A stretch of 64,000 bases of DNA from Alphaproteobacteria bacterium (GCA_016125405.1 WGLW01000016.1:23897-87896), one strand, 5' to 3'; positions 53,991-63,130 are shown, numbered from the stretch's first letter. Numbers and translations: made by a program. Notes: generated from the sequence alone by a model not told the origin.

Positions 53991-54010
53991 CAAGACAAGA
54001 CAAGACAAGG
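53991..54010 (+). repeat. Pentanucleotide tandem repeat before the enoyl-CoA hydratase start
   Basis: Four units of CAAGA (the last one CAAGG) lie at 53991-54010, so that the final unit supplies the AAGG of the ribosome site (AAGGGG) before the ATG at 54020. Slippage would change promoter or leader spacing, not the reading frame. Confidence 0.6.
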
Positions 54011-54019
54011 GGAAACGCC

Positions 54020-54817
54020 ATGGCCGACCTTCTGGAAACGATCAAGGACGGCGTCGCCGTCCTCACCATGAACCGCCCGGAAGCGCGCAATGCGCTTTCC
54101 GAGGAAATGATGCTCGGCCTGCTTGAGGCGCTGCCTCGCCTCGCCGCCGATCCTGCAGTCGGCGCAGTTGTCCTTACCGGCGCGGGAGGCGCCTTCTGCG
54201 CCGGCGGCGACGTAAAAGGCTTCGCCAGAAGCGAAGGCGGCGCCAATCGCGGGCGCTCGACGGAAGACGCCACGCATTCGTTGCGCCAGCGCATGGAGGT
54301 TTCCCGCTGGCTTCACGAGATGCCGAAGATCACGATTGCGTCTATCCCCGGCGCCGCGGCCGGCGCGGGCCTTGCGATCGCGCTCGCCTGCGATTTCCGC
54401 ATCGCCGCGCGCGGCGCGAAAATCACGACGGCTTTTGCAAAAGTGGCGCTGCCCGGCGACTTTGGCGGCACGTATTTCTTGACGCAGCTCGTCGGCTCCG
54501 CGAAAGCGCGCGAGCTTTACTTCCTGTCGGATGTTCTGATCGCCGAGGAAGCCGAACGCCTTGGGGTCATCAACCGCGCGGTCGACCCGAAGGAGCTGGA
54601 GGCTGAAACCATGGCGCTGGCGAAGCGCTTCGCCAGCGGTCCGCGCATCACGCTTGGCCTGATGAAGAAGAGCCTCAACGTGGCCGAACGCGGCGACCTT
54701 GCACTCAACCTCGACACCGAGGCGCAGAACCAGTCGCGCGGCGCGACGACCGCCGATCATGCCGAAGCTGCGAAAGCCTTCGTCGAAAAACGCGCGCCGG
54801 TTTTCAAGGGCATGTAG
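54020..54817 (+). CDS. Enoyl-CoA hydratase/isomerase family protein
   Basis: 265 residues from the ATG of MADLLETIKDGVAVL with AAGGGG upstream. Crotonase features: MNRPEARNALSEEM, oxyanion-hole segment TGAGGAFCAGGDVKGFA, IPGAAAGAGLAIALACDFRIAA and KVALPGDFGGTYFL. The usual second-site Glu is replaced in LPGDFGGT by Asp/Gly, so the exact reaction (hydratase or isomerase) is open. It stands divergent from the sirtuin gene. Confidence 0.9.
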   Translation: MADLLETIKDGVAVLTMNRPEARNALSEEMMLGLLEALPRLAADPAVGAVVLTGAGGAFCAGGDVKGFARSEGGANRGRSTEDATHSLRQRMEVSRWLHEMPKITIASIPGAAAGAGLAIALACDFRIAARGAKITTAFAKVALPGDFGGTYFLTQLVGSAKARELYFLSDVLIAEEAERLGVINRAVDPKELEAETMALAKRFASGPRITLGLMKKSLNVAERGDLALNLDTEAQNQSRGATTADHAEAAKAFVEKRAPVFKGM

Positions 54818-54854
54818 GAGGGCCGGCCGCGACGCGGACTTGCTGACAGGCGGG

Positions 54855-56375
54855 CTAGAAGCGCCCGCCGGTCGTGAAGCCTCCGCCGCCGTGGCCGCCG
54901 CCGCCAAATCCTCCGCCGAAGCCGCCGCCACCACCGCTCCAACCGCCGCCGCCCCAATGACGGCCGCCGCCGAGCGCCTGGCCGAGCACGGCGCCGACGA
55001 TCATGCCCTCGACCGGCGACAAGCCGATCGACCGCCTGCGCCGCGGCCCGCCGAAATAGGTGTCGTCCGGTCCCGGCGCCTGCCGGACCGCCGCGAGGAT
55101 TGCGCGCCACAGAGCCTCCGCGTCCGGCCTGGGCCCCTGGCCATAGGCGAGGATCGCGGCATCTAAGGCGGCCCGCGCGACGCTGACATAGGGACCATCG
55201 AGCCGCGCCTGCTTGTAGCGCTGGCGAACCAGCTCCAGCGTGTCGACGCTGGCCCGCCGCCGAGTTGGCACAGCCTCGACATTACGCCAGTCGACCTCGA
55301 GCTGCAGTTCTTCCGTTCGCAACTTCACCAGCGCGTCGACGATCTTGTCGTCATCCAGCGTCGTCGTTTCGGCGGCGAGCACGCGAAGATCGGGAAAGCT
55401 TGCCTTGACCAGCGTGTCCTCGATCAGGCGCCGCGCCTCTTCCTGCGGGCCGCTGTCGCCGGTCGCCGCCTTTTCCTGCTGGGCGCGAAGGTCAGCGCGT
55501 TTCGCTTCGGCGCTGGCAAGTTCGGCGTCGATCGCCGCGACCGCATCGCGGGTGTCCTTAAGTTTGTCCGACAGTTTGTTGGCGCCGTCCGCTTCCAGGG
55601 CGGAGGATTCATACCGGCCGATCGCCGCCTCCGCTTCGGCTTCATCCAGCTTCACGCGCGCAGCGTGCTCGGCCAACCGGTCCGGCAACTCCACGAGCCG
55701 GGCGTAGTTGAGATAAGCCGCATCATACCCGCACGTCTTCGCGACCCAGGTGTCCAGCGTCTTTACAAGACCGCCGCCGTGATAGTCCGGCGTGCGGAAT
55801 TTGCGGGCCCAGAGGTAGGAAAACAGCGGATCGTTCTCGTACGGCGTTCCCTTCTCGGTGCGATCCGACTTGGCCAGCTCGAGCTTCTGCGCCGAGCGCG
55901 CCGTAACCGCGCGCGCCTCTTCGAAGGCGGATTTGAGTTTGAGATAGGTTTCATCGGTCTGCAGCCGCGCTTCGGTCGCCGCCACCTGCGTTTCGTAGGC
56001 GTGCTCGGCCTGCTCAACGAGATCCCCCGCCGCCTTGCGCCGCGCCTCGACCTCCGCGACGGCGGCTTCGGCCGCCTCGACCTTGCCGGCGATCGTCGCG
56101 ACAAAGTCCTTGTGATCCTCCAGCAGCTTTTCGGCCTGCGCCTCGGCCGCCGAAAGCTGAGCGACCGAGCCAGCCTTCAGCACGTCCAGCCGGATCCGCG
56201 CAAACTCGCGATAGCCCTCGGCCCGTAGCCGCAACAGGTCCGCGCGGCGCTTGGATTGCCCGTCGGCGGCGATGACGGCGGCATTGAAATCGCCCCGCGC
56301 CCGCTCGACCGCGTCGTCCAGCCGCCGCAGGGCGTCCCGGCCGGGAATGAGATCGGAAGATGCCGCGCTTACCAT
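54855..56375 (-). CDS. Coiled-coil protein with C-terminal membrane/Gly-rich tail (third gene of three-gene operon)
   Basis: 506 residues. Long helical stretches fill residues about 15-330 (AERARGDFN-type, AEAQAEKLLEDHKDFVATIAG, KLSDKLKDTRDAVAAIDAEL). A conserved-looking centre has FSYLWARKFRTPDYHGGGL. Near 440-465, SIGLSPVEGMIVGAVLGQAL could insert in a membrane. The last ~35 residues are mostly Gly with Phe/Trp, like tails of TPM/YgcG-type proteins. I do not recognise the family. Its ATG overlaps the stop of the upstream gene by 7 bp. Confidence 0.75.
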   Translation of the reverse strand: MVSAASSDLIPGRDALRRLDDAVERARGDFNAAVIAADGQSKRRADLLRLRAEGYREFARIRLDVLKAGSVAQLSAAEAQAEKLLEDHKDFVATIAGKVEAAEAAVAEVEARRKAAGDLVEQAEHAYETQVAATEARLQTDETYLKLKSAFEEARAVTARSAQKLELAKSDRTEKGTPYENDPLFSYLWARKFRTPDYHGGGLVKTLDTWVAKTCGYDAAYLNYARLVELPDRLAEHAARVKLDEAEAEAAIGRYESSALEADGANKLSDKLKDTRDAVAAIDAELASAEAKRADLRAQQEKAATGDSGPQEEARRLIEDTLVKASFPDLRVLAAETTTLDDDKIVDALVKLRTEELQLEVDWRNVEAVPTRRRASVDTLELVRQRYKQARLDGPYVSVARAALDAAILAYGQGPRPDAEALWRAILAAVRQAPGPDDTYFGGPRRRRSIGLSPVEGMIVGAVLGQALGGGRHWGGGGWSGGGGGFGGGFGGGGHGGGGFTTGGRF

Positions 56376-57337
56376 TTGGTGATCGCCCCGCCCGGCGTCT
56401 CGACATCGTATTTGGGCTGGAGTTCGCCGCGAGACTTGTAGCCGAGGATGTCGTTCTGGACGATCTGGGTCTTCGCTTTTTCGGCTGCGACCTTGTCGAA
56501 CTCATTCTTGGTCACGCGCTGGGCCCATTTCGATGTGCGCTCGATCTTCTGGGTTTCCTCGTTTTCCACCGGAACGGTGAGCACCTTTCCGCCAGCGGCC
56601 ACCGGCTCGACCACGAGATAATAATTACGTCCCACCGGATTATTGTCCGGGATGCGATAGAAGCCGGTATCCTCGCCGGGGCGCGATACGATCCGCACGG
56701 AATATTCCTCGCCGAGCTGGGCGTAGATGTCCTGCATCGCCTTGAGTTCGGACTTCGCTTCGCCTCGGTCATTGGCGTCGATCGCGGCTTCGCCGGCATG
56801 TTCGATCGCCAGGATTTTCTGGTCGACCGCCGGATCAACGGCCAGCGCCTGCGCTTTCGCAGAGAGCTGGGTCAGTTCCGCCGGCAGGCGTTTCCACTCA
56901 TTCGCCTGCGGCATCGCCCAGAAGAAGAACCAGCCCGCAACCGCCACGACGAGCGCGCCCCCAATGCCGAGCGACTGCGGCAACCAGTGCGAGCGACTTA
57001 CATAAAGACGCGCCAGCTTCACGCCGACACCGCTCGTCGGCGGCTTGTAGACGAAGCGCTGCTCTTCCAGCGCCTTCACCCCATCCTTGAGGATGCGGTC
57101 CGGCACGTTGATGCCCTGCGCGGTGTAGATTTCCTTCAGCCGCGCGATCAGCTGCGTTTCGCGCGTTTCGGCATCGAGTTCCTGGTCCACGACGCGTTCG
57201 CGGTGGCGGAGGGTGTCGACCACGTCCATCGCCAGAAGCACGTCGTCGAGCTTTTCGGGTTGACCCGGCGTCGCTAACGCGACCGGCGCAGCAGGAACAG
57301 TCGCCGGCGTCTTCACCGGAGCTTCGGCCTCGCTCAT
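56369..57337 (-). CDS. DUF6384-like membrane protein (second gene of three-gene operon)
   Basis: 322 residues. A cytoplasmic N-terminus includes KLDDVLLAMDVVDTLRHRE and LKEIYTAQGINVPDRILKDGVKALEEQRF. One membrane helix lies at about 122-142, followed by a helical segment and a beta-rich end (YSVRIVSRPGEDTGFYRIPD, NPVGRNYYLVVEPV). I recall this layout as DUF6384; not checked by search. It overlaps both neighbours (4 bp and 7 bp), so all three proteins are probably made in fixed ratio. Confidence 0.75.
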   Translation of the reverse strand: MSEAEAPVKTPATVPAAPVALATPGQPEKLDDVLLAMDVVDTLRHRERVVDQELDAETRETQLIARLKEIYTAQGINVPDRILKDGVKALEEQRFVYKPPTSGVGVKLARLYVSRSHWLPQSLGIGGALVVAVAGWFFFWAMPQANEWKRLPAELTQLSAKAQALAVDPAVDQKILAIEHAGEAAIDANDRGEAKSELKAMQDIYAQLGEEYSVRIVSRPGEDTGFYRIPDNNPVGRNYYLVVEPVAAGGKVLTVPVENEETQKIERTSKWAQRVTKNEFDKVAAEKAKTQIVQNDILGYKSRGELQPKYDVETPGGAITKW

Positions 57338-58554
57338 GAAGCAGAGGTCGCCGGCGGCGCCACAAGGGCTGCGGCTGCGCCCTGCTCAATCAGGTGCGTC
57401 AGGCGCTTCTTGCCATCCTCGACGGCGTCGCGGATTTCCTGGCTGTTTTGTGTCGCCAGCTGGCGCATCTCCGAAATGATGCCAAGCGACCGCTCCTGGT
57501 AGTTCACGACGGAATCGACCAGCGTCTTCACGGCGGCGGCCGAAATCGTCGGGCCGTAGCCGGACTTGAGCGCCGCTTCCTGAACCTTGCCGCCGATGTC
57601 GGACAGCACGACCAGCGACTGGTCGACGCCCTTCTTCATCGCATCCAGCGTCATGGTGGATTCGGCGAGGCCCTGCATGCCGGTGAAACTCGCCGTCAGA
57701 GCCGTCAGCACCACTTCGTTGGTGCCGAAGAAAGAGACCGACTGGGCGTAGATCCGCTCCTTGGCGTTGGTCGTCTGCACCAGCCGCGCCATGATCACTT
57801 CGGAGGTGTTGTAGCCGACGGTGATGTTGTCCGAGAGATCCTTGGCGACCTGGTAGCGCTTTTCCTCGGCCTGCAGCGCGCGCAGCTGTTCGTCGCGCTT
57901 CAGCTCCAGCTCGGCGCGGGGCGCCGGGTCTGTTCCGGTGTAGGCGGCCACCGCCTCGGACGCGGCCGTCATCGCCTTGCGTTGATCCTCGAGCTTGCCT
58001 TCCGCCGTTTTCAATACATCGAGCGCGAGGACTTCCGACTGCTTCATCGCGCCGCGGAAATCCATGTAGGCTTCGAGGATCAGCGTTTCCTTCTCGATCT
58101 GCAGCTTGGTTTCCTTCTGCACGTCGAGATAGAGCGACTTGATCTTGCCGAACCGGGTGGCGATGTCGCCGCGCGTCATCTTCATCCAGGCGTTCTGCAT
58201 CCGCTCGAATGTGGAAATCTTGCCGTCGGCATACTGGTCTACCAGCGACTTGGCGTCGTCGCGAATGGAGTTGAATGCATCGGTGATGCCCTTGTAGCGC
58301 TCGCCGACCGTAATCGCTGCGACGTTCTCGCGGACCACATCATTGAAGACAGAAGCCTGGTCCAGCGTCCGCGCGATGGCGGCGACCTTGTCGGGCTGGA
58401 GATCGGAAATCTGGTTTAGCAGGGCGACGATAGGCGCCGGATCGCCAGCCTTGGCCGGTATCAGGCCGAGCTTGCGAAGCGATCCCACCGCCTTGTCGAG
58501 ATACTGCAGCGCGCTCGGGCTCGTCGTCGCCGCCTTGGTGGGTACGTCCGCCAT
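57334..58554 (-). CDS. TelA-like helical protein (first gene of three-gene operon)
   Basis: 406 residues from the ATG of MADVPTKAAT. It is all-helical without a signal or membrane segment, with YADGKISTFERMQNAWMKMTRGD, KLQIEKETLILEAYMDFRGAM and the later LTALTASFTGMQGLAESTMTLDAMKKGVDQ. The final NYQERSLGIISEMRQLATQNS and EDGKKRLTHLIEQG recall TelA/toxic-anion-resistance proteins, but the resemblance is partial. It heads an operon of unknown function. Confidence 0.7.
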   Translation of the reverse strand: MADVPTKAATTSPSALQYLDKAVGSLRKLGLIPAKAGDPAPIVALLNQISDLQPDKVAAIARTLDQASVFNDVVRENVAAITVGERYKGITDAFNSIRDDAKSLVDQYADGKISTFERMQNAWMKMTRGDIATRFGKIKSLYLDVQKETKLQIEKETLILEAYMDFRGAMKQSEVLALDVLKTAEGKLEDQRKAMTAASEAVAAYTGTDPAPRAELELKRDEQLRALQAEEKRYQVAKDLSDNITVGYNTSEVIMARLVQTTNAKERIYAQSVSFFGTNEVVLTALTASFTGMQGLAESTMTLDAMKKGVDQSLVVLSDIGGKVQEAALKSGYGPTISAAAVKTLVDSVVNYQERSLGIISEMRQLATQNSQEIRDAVEDGKKRLTHLIEQGAAAALVAPPATSAS

Positions 58555-58787
58555 CTTAAGTCTCCCAGGACGGCGCCCGACAGGCCGCCGCGCGCCCACA
58601 GTCCATACGTGCCCCTCACGCCCAGTTCTTACAAGGCTTTGGCCGCAGGAATTTGACGATTATCGATATGGCCGGTCCGCTTCGCAAGGCCGCTGGAGTG
58701 AGGCGCGCGCCGACCTTGCGCGCGCGTGAACGGAGGAAGAAAGTCCCCGCAGCCAACCTCCCCGCCACAGACACGGAGCCTCCCCCC

Positions 58788-59570
58788 ATGCCGACCGCCC
58801 GCACCGCCATCGTCACCGGATCCACCAGCGGCATCGGCGAAGGAATCGCCCGGGCAATGGCCGCCTCCGGCTGCAACATCCTGCTCAACGGCTTTGGCGA
58901 TGCCGGCGCCATCGAGACGCTGCGCAGCGGACTGGAGACAGAGCACAAGGTGAAGGTCGCCTATTCTCCCGCCGACCTCACCAAACCCGATCAGATCGAG
59001 GCGATGTTCGCCCTCGCGCATGAAACGCTGGGCGGCGTCGACATCGTAGTCAACAACGCCGGCGTCCAGCATGTTTCGCCGATCGAGGATTTCCCGGTCG
59101 ACAAGTGGAACCTGATCATCGGCCTCAATCTCAACGCCGCTTTCCACACGACGCGATTGGCCTTCCCGGAAATGAAAAAGCGCAAATGGGGCCGGATCAT
59201 CAACATCGCGTCGGCTCACGCGCTGGTCGCCTCGCCGTTCAAGTCGGCTTATGTGTCGGCCAAGCACGGCCTGCTTGGCATGACCAAGACGGTGGCGCTG
59301 GAGGGCGCGACCTTCGGCATCCGCTGTAACGCGATCTGCCCAGGCTATGTTCATACCCCGCTTGTGGACGGGCAGATCGGCGACACGGCCAAGGCGCGCA
59401 ACATGACGCGTGAGCAGGTGATCAACGACGTGATCCTCGCGGCCCAGCCGACCAAGGAGTTCGTCAAGGTTGAGGATATCGCGGCGCTTGCCGTGTTCCT
59501 CACGACCGACGCGGCGAACCAGTTCAACGGGGCCGCCCTGTCCATCGATGGCGGCTGGGTGGCGCAATAG
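58788..59570 (+). CDS. bdhA: 3-hydroxybutyrate dehydrogenase
   Basis: 260 residues from the ATG of MPTARTAIVTG, with ACGGAGCC upstream; the frame is open earlier but not conserved. It is an SDR with GSTSGIGEGIARAMA, the BDH-typical NNAGVQHVSPIEDFP, NIASAHALVASPFKSAYVSAKHG (Y-x3-K) and CPGYVHTPLVDGQI. It converts 3-hydroxybutyrate to acetoacetate with NAD+, the PHB-degradation step. It is divergent from the three-gene operon. Confidence 0.94.
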   Translation: MPTARTAIVTGSTSGIGEGIARAMAASGCNILLNGFGDAGAIETLRSGLETEHKVKVAYSPADLTKPDQIEAMFALAHETLGGVDIVVNNAGVQHVSPIEDFPVDKWNLIIGLNLNAAFHTTRLAFPEMKKRKWGRIINIASAHALVASPFKSAYVSAKHGLLGMTKTVALEGATFGIRCNAICPGYVHTPLVDGQIGDTAKARNMTREQVINDVILAAQPTKEFVKVEDIAALAVFLTTDAANQFNGAALSIDGGWVAQ

Positions 59571-59576
59571 CCGACC

Positions 59577-60533
59577 CTAGCCCTCAGCCGTCTTGGCGTC
59601 TTTCTTGAGGAACTTCACCAGCACGCGCTGGCCCACCAGCACCGGCGCCTTCTCTGCATCGATCACGACCTCGACCACCCGCTCGTCTGTGCGCTCGCTG
59701 GGATCGTCCGACTTCAGCTTGCGCGAGCCCATCACTTCCGCGATCCGCATGACCACGCCGGGATAGGATTTTGTCTGGTCGGATTCCGGAACGATCTCGA
59801 CGTTCTGTCCGACCTTCACCAGGGTCAGCGAGCGCTCTTCAACCTCTGCGCGGACGATGCGTTGCGTGTCGGGCTGCAGCTGGAAGAGCGGCGTCACCTG
59901 CAAGGTGGAGGCGCCCGTGCCGGGGCTGGCGTAGCGGCGGACGATCACTCCATCCGCCGGCGCACGAATGATGCGAAGTTCGATCTGGTAGTTGGCTTCC
60001 GCCAGCTGGGCGCGGACCAGGTTTATCGACGCCTTCTGTGCGTCGAGCTGCGCTTCGAGCTGTTTCGTCTTGTCCTGGGCCTGCTGGTAAGACTGAACGG
60101 AAGCCGCATCCTGATCGGCGAGACGTTTCAGGCGGTTTTCTTCGCGTTGCGCCGCGGCGAGTTGCACCTCCAGAACCGGAACCTGCGCCTGCGCCTGCGC
60201 CAGCGTCGCCGCCACCTGATCGCGGGTGAGACGGGCGTCCTCGTCTTCCTGACGGGCGAGGATCTGGTCCTTCTTCACCGCATCGCCTTCCTGCACCAGA
60301 ACATCCTGGATGATGCCCTGCGCGCGCGCGGCGACGTCTACCAGGCCGCCCTCGATATCGACCTTGCCAGCCGAGATCGTCGAATAGGGTGTCTCGACGG
60401 AATTCGCGTCGATCGCCGCGCCCTTGTCTTCGGATTTTGCGGCGGGAGAGCCCGCCGAAACCTTGACGCAGCCGGCCATGCTGGCGGCGGCCAGCAAACT
60501 GGCGACAAGGGCGGCGGCGGAGAGGCGGTTCAT
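59577..60533 (-). CDS. HlyD/MacA-type periplasmic adaptor lipoprotein
   Basis: 318 residues from the ATG of MNRLSAAAL. A lipoprotein signal ends at MAGC (about residue 22). Then come a lipoyl half (GIIQDVLVQEGDAVKKDQILARQ), a coiled coil rich in Gln/Ala (about 95-185), the second lipoyl half (IRAPADGVIVRRYASPG) and a beta-barrel RIVRAEVEERSLTLVKVGQNVEI. It is the downstream partner of the ABC ATPase and permease genes. Confidence 0.9.
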   Translation of the reverse strand: MNRLSAAALVASLLAAASMAGCVKVSAGSPAAKSEDKGAAIDANSVETPYSTISAGKVDIEGGLVDVAARAQGIIQDVLVQEGDAVKKDQILARQEDEDARLTRDQVAATLAQAQAQVPVLEVQLAAAQREENRLKRLADQDAASVQSYQQAQDKTKQLEAQLDAQKASINLVRAQLAEANYQIELRIIRAPADGVIVRRYASPGTGASTLQVTPLFQLQPDTQRIVRAEVEERSLTLVKVGQNVEIVPESDQTKSYPGVVMRIAEVMGSRKLKSDDPSERTDERVVEVVIDAEKAPVLVGQRVLVKFLKKDAKTAEG

Positions 60534-60561
60534 AACAGGTTTCCGATCTGCATCAGACGTC

Positions 60562-61344
60562 TCAATGATGGTGCGCAAACAATGCCGGGTCGGCGTTGGT
60601 CGAAGTGATCACGCCGTCTTCAATGGTGATGATGCGGTCGGCGAAGACGGCGAGCCGCGCATCGTGCGTCACGCACAGAACCGTCGCGCCCTGCTCCTTC
60701 GCGCACTTGCGCAGGAGCTCCATCACGATGTGGCCGTTCTCGCCGTCCAGCGCCGATGTCGGTTCGTCCGCAAAGATCAGCTTCGGCTTCTTGGCCAGCG
60801 CCCGCGCAATGGCGACGCGTTGCTTCTCGCCGCCAGACAGCTTGTCGGGCCGGTTTCCGAGCCGGTGTCCGAGGCCGACATCAACCAGCGCCGAATGGGC
60901 GTAGTCCCGACGCTCCGCCGGCTTCAGCTTCATGAACTTCAGGACGACCTCCACCTGCTGCGTCGCGGTCAGCGCCGGGAACAGGTTGAACCCCTGGAAA
61001 ATGAAGCCGCAATTGGCCAGCCGGAATTTGTCGATCCGCGATTTGGGCAGCTTCCAGATATTCTGGCCCAGCGCGTTGACGGTTCCGCCATCCGGCCTCA
61101 GCAGACCTGAAACCGCCGCCAGCAGCGTTGACTTGCCGGAGCCGGACGGCCCCATGACCAAAGCGATCTCGCCGGGCTCGATCAGAAGATCGATGCCCTT
61201 GAGGACATTCACCTTCTGGCTTCCCGCCTTGAAGCTCTTGGTCAGGCCGCGCGCCTCAAGCGCCCATTTTTTCGGGTTGGCGTCTTCCTGGGTGGCGGAA
61301 ACGGCCGGCGCCGCATCCATCCGTGTCGCGAGGGCGTTGCTCAT
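60562..61344 (-). CDS. ABC transporter ATP-binding protein (LolD/MacB type)
   Basis: 260 residues: Walker A GPSGSGKST, Q-loop FIFQGFNLFPALTATQQVEV, signature LSGGEKQRVAIARAL, Walker B LIFADEPTSALDGENG and H-loop VTHD. It belongs to the LolD/MacB/FtsE-like branch. About 28 N-terminal residues precede the fold. It overlaps the permease gene by 4 bp and precedes the adaptor gene. Confidence 0.95.
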   Translation of the reverse strand: MSNALATRMDAAPAVSATQEDANPKKWALEARGLTKSFKAGSQKVNVLKGIDLLIEPGEIALVMGPSGSGKSTLLAAVSGLLRPDGGTVNALGQNIWKLPKSRIDKFRLANCGFIFQGFNLFPALTATQQVEVVLKFMKLKPAERRDYAHSALVDVGLGHRLGNRPDKLSGGEKQRVAIARALAKKPKLIFADEPTSALDGENGHIVMELLRKCAKEQGATVLCVTHDARLAVFADRIITIEDGVITSTNADPALFAHHH

Positions 61345-62465
61345 TTGAGAAGATCCGCCGGATCACCCTTGTTCAGCGCGCCAAGGGTCAGGAGGCCAGA
61401 GCCGATCGAGATCATGAGCAGCAACACCGCCGTCTGCACGACCGCTCCAAGCTGATAGCTCATCGCCACATTGTAGGCGCTCGCCAGCATGGTGAGTCCG
61501 AACATGAGAACCGTCGAAGCAACGACGCCAATGACGCCCACATAGATCGACAGCTCAATGATCACGCCGCGAAGCGCGGCCATGCTGACCCCCAAGGCGC
61601 GCAGGCTGGCGAACTCCTTGATGTTGGCGAGAATGGCGCCGCGAAGGGTTTGCCAGGTGATGACGACGCCGATGACAAAGCCGATCGCCGTGAGAAACAG
61701 CATCATGATCGCAATAGGACCCTGCTTCATCGCATCCCGAATGGTCGCGGCCGAGAGTTCCTTCTTGAGCCAGACGCGAAACTGGTCCTTGCCCATCGCG
61801 TTCAACTCGTCGCGCACCTGAACCGCGCGCGATGGATCCTTGATCCGCACCATGAGCAATCCGAGCTGGTCATCATTGGCCCGGCCCATCAGACGTTGTG
61901 TCTGGCGCGACATGACGACGCCCGGCGCCTGGCTGTTGGCGTAGCCCGTAAGAATGAGCGCCACGCGAACCGTCTTGCCGTTCAATGTGGCCTGGTCGCC
62001 AAGTTTCACCCCGAGCTGCGCAAGGGCCGATTTGTCGACGGCGATGTTGTATGGCGTCTCGATCACCTTGCGCATGCTGTCGGTGAAGTCGTCCGGCAAG
62101 GTAATGGCGTTGGGTGACGTCTCCACGACCATCACGTTGACCATTGTGGGCGCCGTGGCGCCCGGTCCGTAAAACGGACCGAAATCCTGGGTGAGATCCT
62201 GCACCTCTTCGACTTCCGGGTGCCGATAAACCAGAGGCAGAATCCGTTTCGGCAGCGACGGCACCCGTCCCACCAGGGATTTGGCGTCGGGGGCCATGAC
62301 GATCAGCTGCGCCCTGGACTTGTCGATCGTCGCCGTGAAGGACTGGAGCACGCCGACAAAGAATGCGGACAGCGCGAGCATGAGGACGCTCGCCAGGGCG
62401 AGCGAAATTACCGCAGCCAGATAGCGGCGCCATTCGTAGATGAGCGTGGACAGCGCAAGGCTCAC
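61341..62465 (-). CDS. FtsX/DevC-like ABC transporter permease
   Basis: 374 residues from GTG 62465, with GGAG 12 bases upstream. The upstream frame to ATG 62567 would run through a palindromic operator and is not conserved. One N-terminal membrane helix (about 20-40), a large periplasmic domain (QLIVMAPDAKSLVG, YVIETPYN-type), and three C-terminal helices with FASLRALGVSMAALRGVII make the FtsX/MacB architecture. With the ATPase and adaptor it probably exports a small molecule or lipid-linked compound (DevBCA-like). Confidence 0.88.
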   Translation of the reverse strand: MSLALSTLIYEWRRYLAAVISLALASVLMLALSAFFVGVLQSFTATIDKSRAQLIVMAPDAKSLVGRVPSLPKRILPLVYRHPEVEEVQDLTQDFGPFYGPGATAPTMVNVMVVETSPNAITLPDDFTDSMRKVIETPYNIAVDKSALAQLGVKLGDQATLNGKTVRVALILTGYANSQAPGVVMSRQTQRLMGRANDDQLGLLMVRIKDPSRAVQVRDELNAMGKDQFRVWLKKELSAATIRDAMKQGPIAIMMLFLTAIGFVIGVVITWQTLRGAILANIKEFASLRALGVSMAALRGVIIELSIYVGVIGVVASTVLMFGLTMLASAYNVAMSYQLGAVVQTAVLLLMISIGSGLLTLGALNKGDPADLLK

Positions 62466-62534
62466 GGACGAACCAATCTCCAGAATCCGCGGACAAGCCG
62501 GATCATCATGTCTTCGGGGAAGTCTGACCTCACA

Positions 62535-62553
62535 TATATCGATAAACGATATA
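62535..62553. promoter_or_regulatory. Perfect palindromic operator before the ABC export operon
   Basis: TATATCG (62535-62541) and CGATATA (62547-62553) form a perfect inverted repeat around ATAAA, in an AT-rich island 70 bp upstream of the permease start. The AT-rich arms could overlap a -10 element. It looks like the target of a dimeric repressor; no such regulator gene lies next to it. Confidence 0.55.
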
Positions 62554-62671
62554 CTTCGTGCGAGCAAGGATTTTCGCAGGCCCGTCTAGTACTGGCCAGT
62601 TTCCACTACAATGACAAATATACCTTCAAGACCGGCGCGCACGGCGCAGCATGGGGAATTGAAGCCAGCGC

Positions 62672-63034
62672 TCAGCCGGCGGCGGGGTCCTGCACGACGC
62701 TTCTGAGGAAGCGCTTGACCTTCTCGTCATCGATCGGCTTGCCGAAAGTCGGCCGCCCCTGGAAACGAGGCTCGATGTCGTTGCTGGACTGGCCGCTGGT
62801 GAAGGCAAACGGTACGCCTCGCGTGGCCAGCAGATCAGCGACGGGCCAGGATGGTTCGCTGCCGAGATTGCAATCCAGAAGTGCGCAACTGACAGCCGCG
62901 CCGGCTTCCAGTTCGCCGAGCGCCGCCTCCACTGTCGCGAACGGTCCCAGCACCTGCCAGCCCTGATCCTCGACGAGCGCCTGCATCGACATGGCAATCA
63001 GCGGTTCATCCTCAAGGATCAGCACGGTATTCAC
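62672..63034 (-). CDS. Single-domain response regulator
   Basis: 120 residues from GTG 63034; a longer frame to ATG 63082 is less likely. Receiver marks: the acidic pair in VLILEDEPLIAMSMQALVED, phospho-Asp in CALLDCNLGSEPSWPVADLL, Thr/Ser in FAFTSGQSS and Lys in PTFGKPIDDEKV. This LEDEP...LD-x-NL type often works with HWE/HisKA_2 kinases; an HWE kinase lies at 42.7-44.4 kb. Partner not proven. Confidence 0.88.
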   Translation of the reverse strand: MNTVLILEDEPLIAMSMQALVEDQGWQVLGPFATVEAALGELEAGAAVSCALLDCNLGSEPSWPVADLLATRGVPFAFTSGQSSNDIEPRFQGRPTFGKPIDDEKVKRFLRSVVQDPAAG

Positions 63035-63130
63035 TGAGGACGGTTCCCGGTTTTGAGAGCGACGGTCATGACACCATCGCATGCGCCGAACAGCAAACGC
63101 TTAAGGCGCCTGTAACTGCTTGCAATTGTT

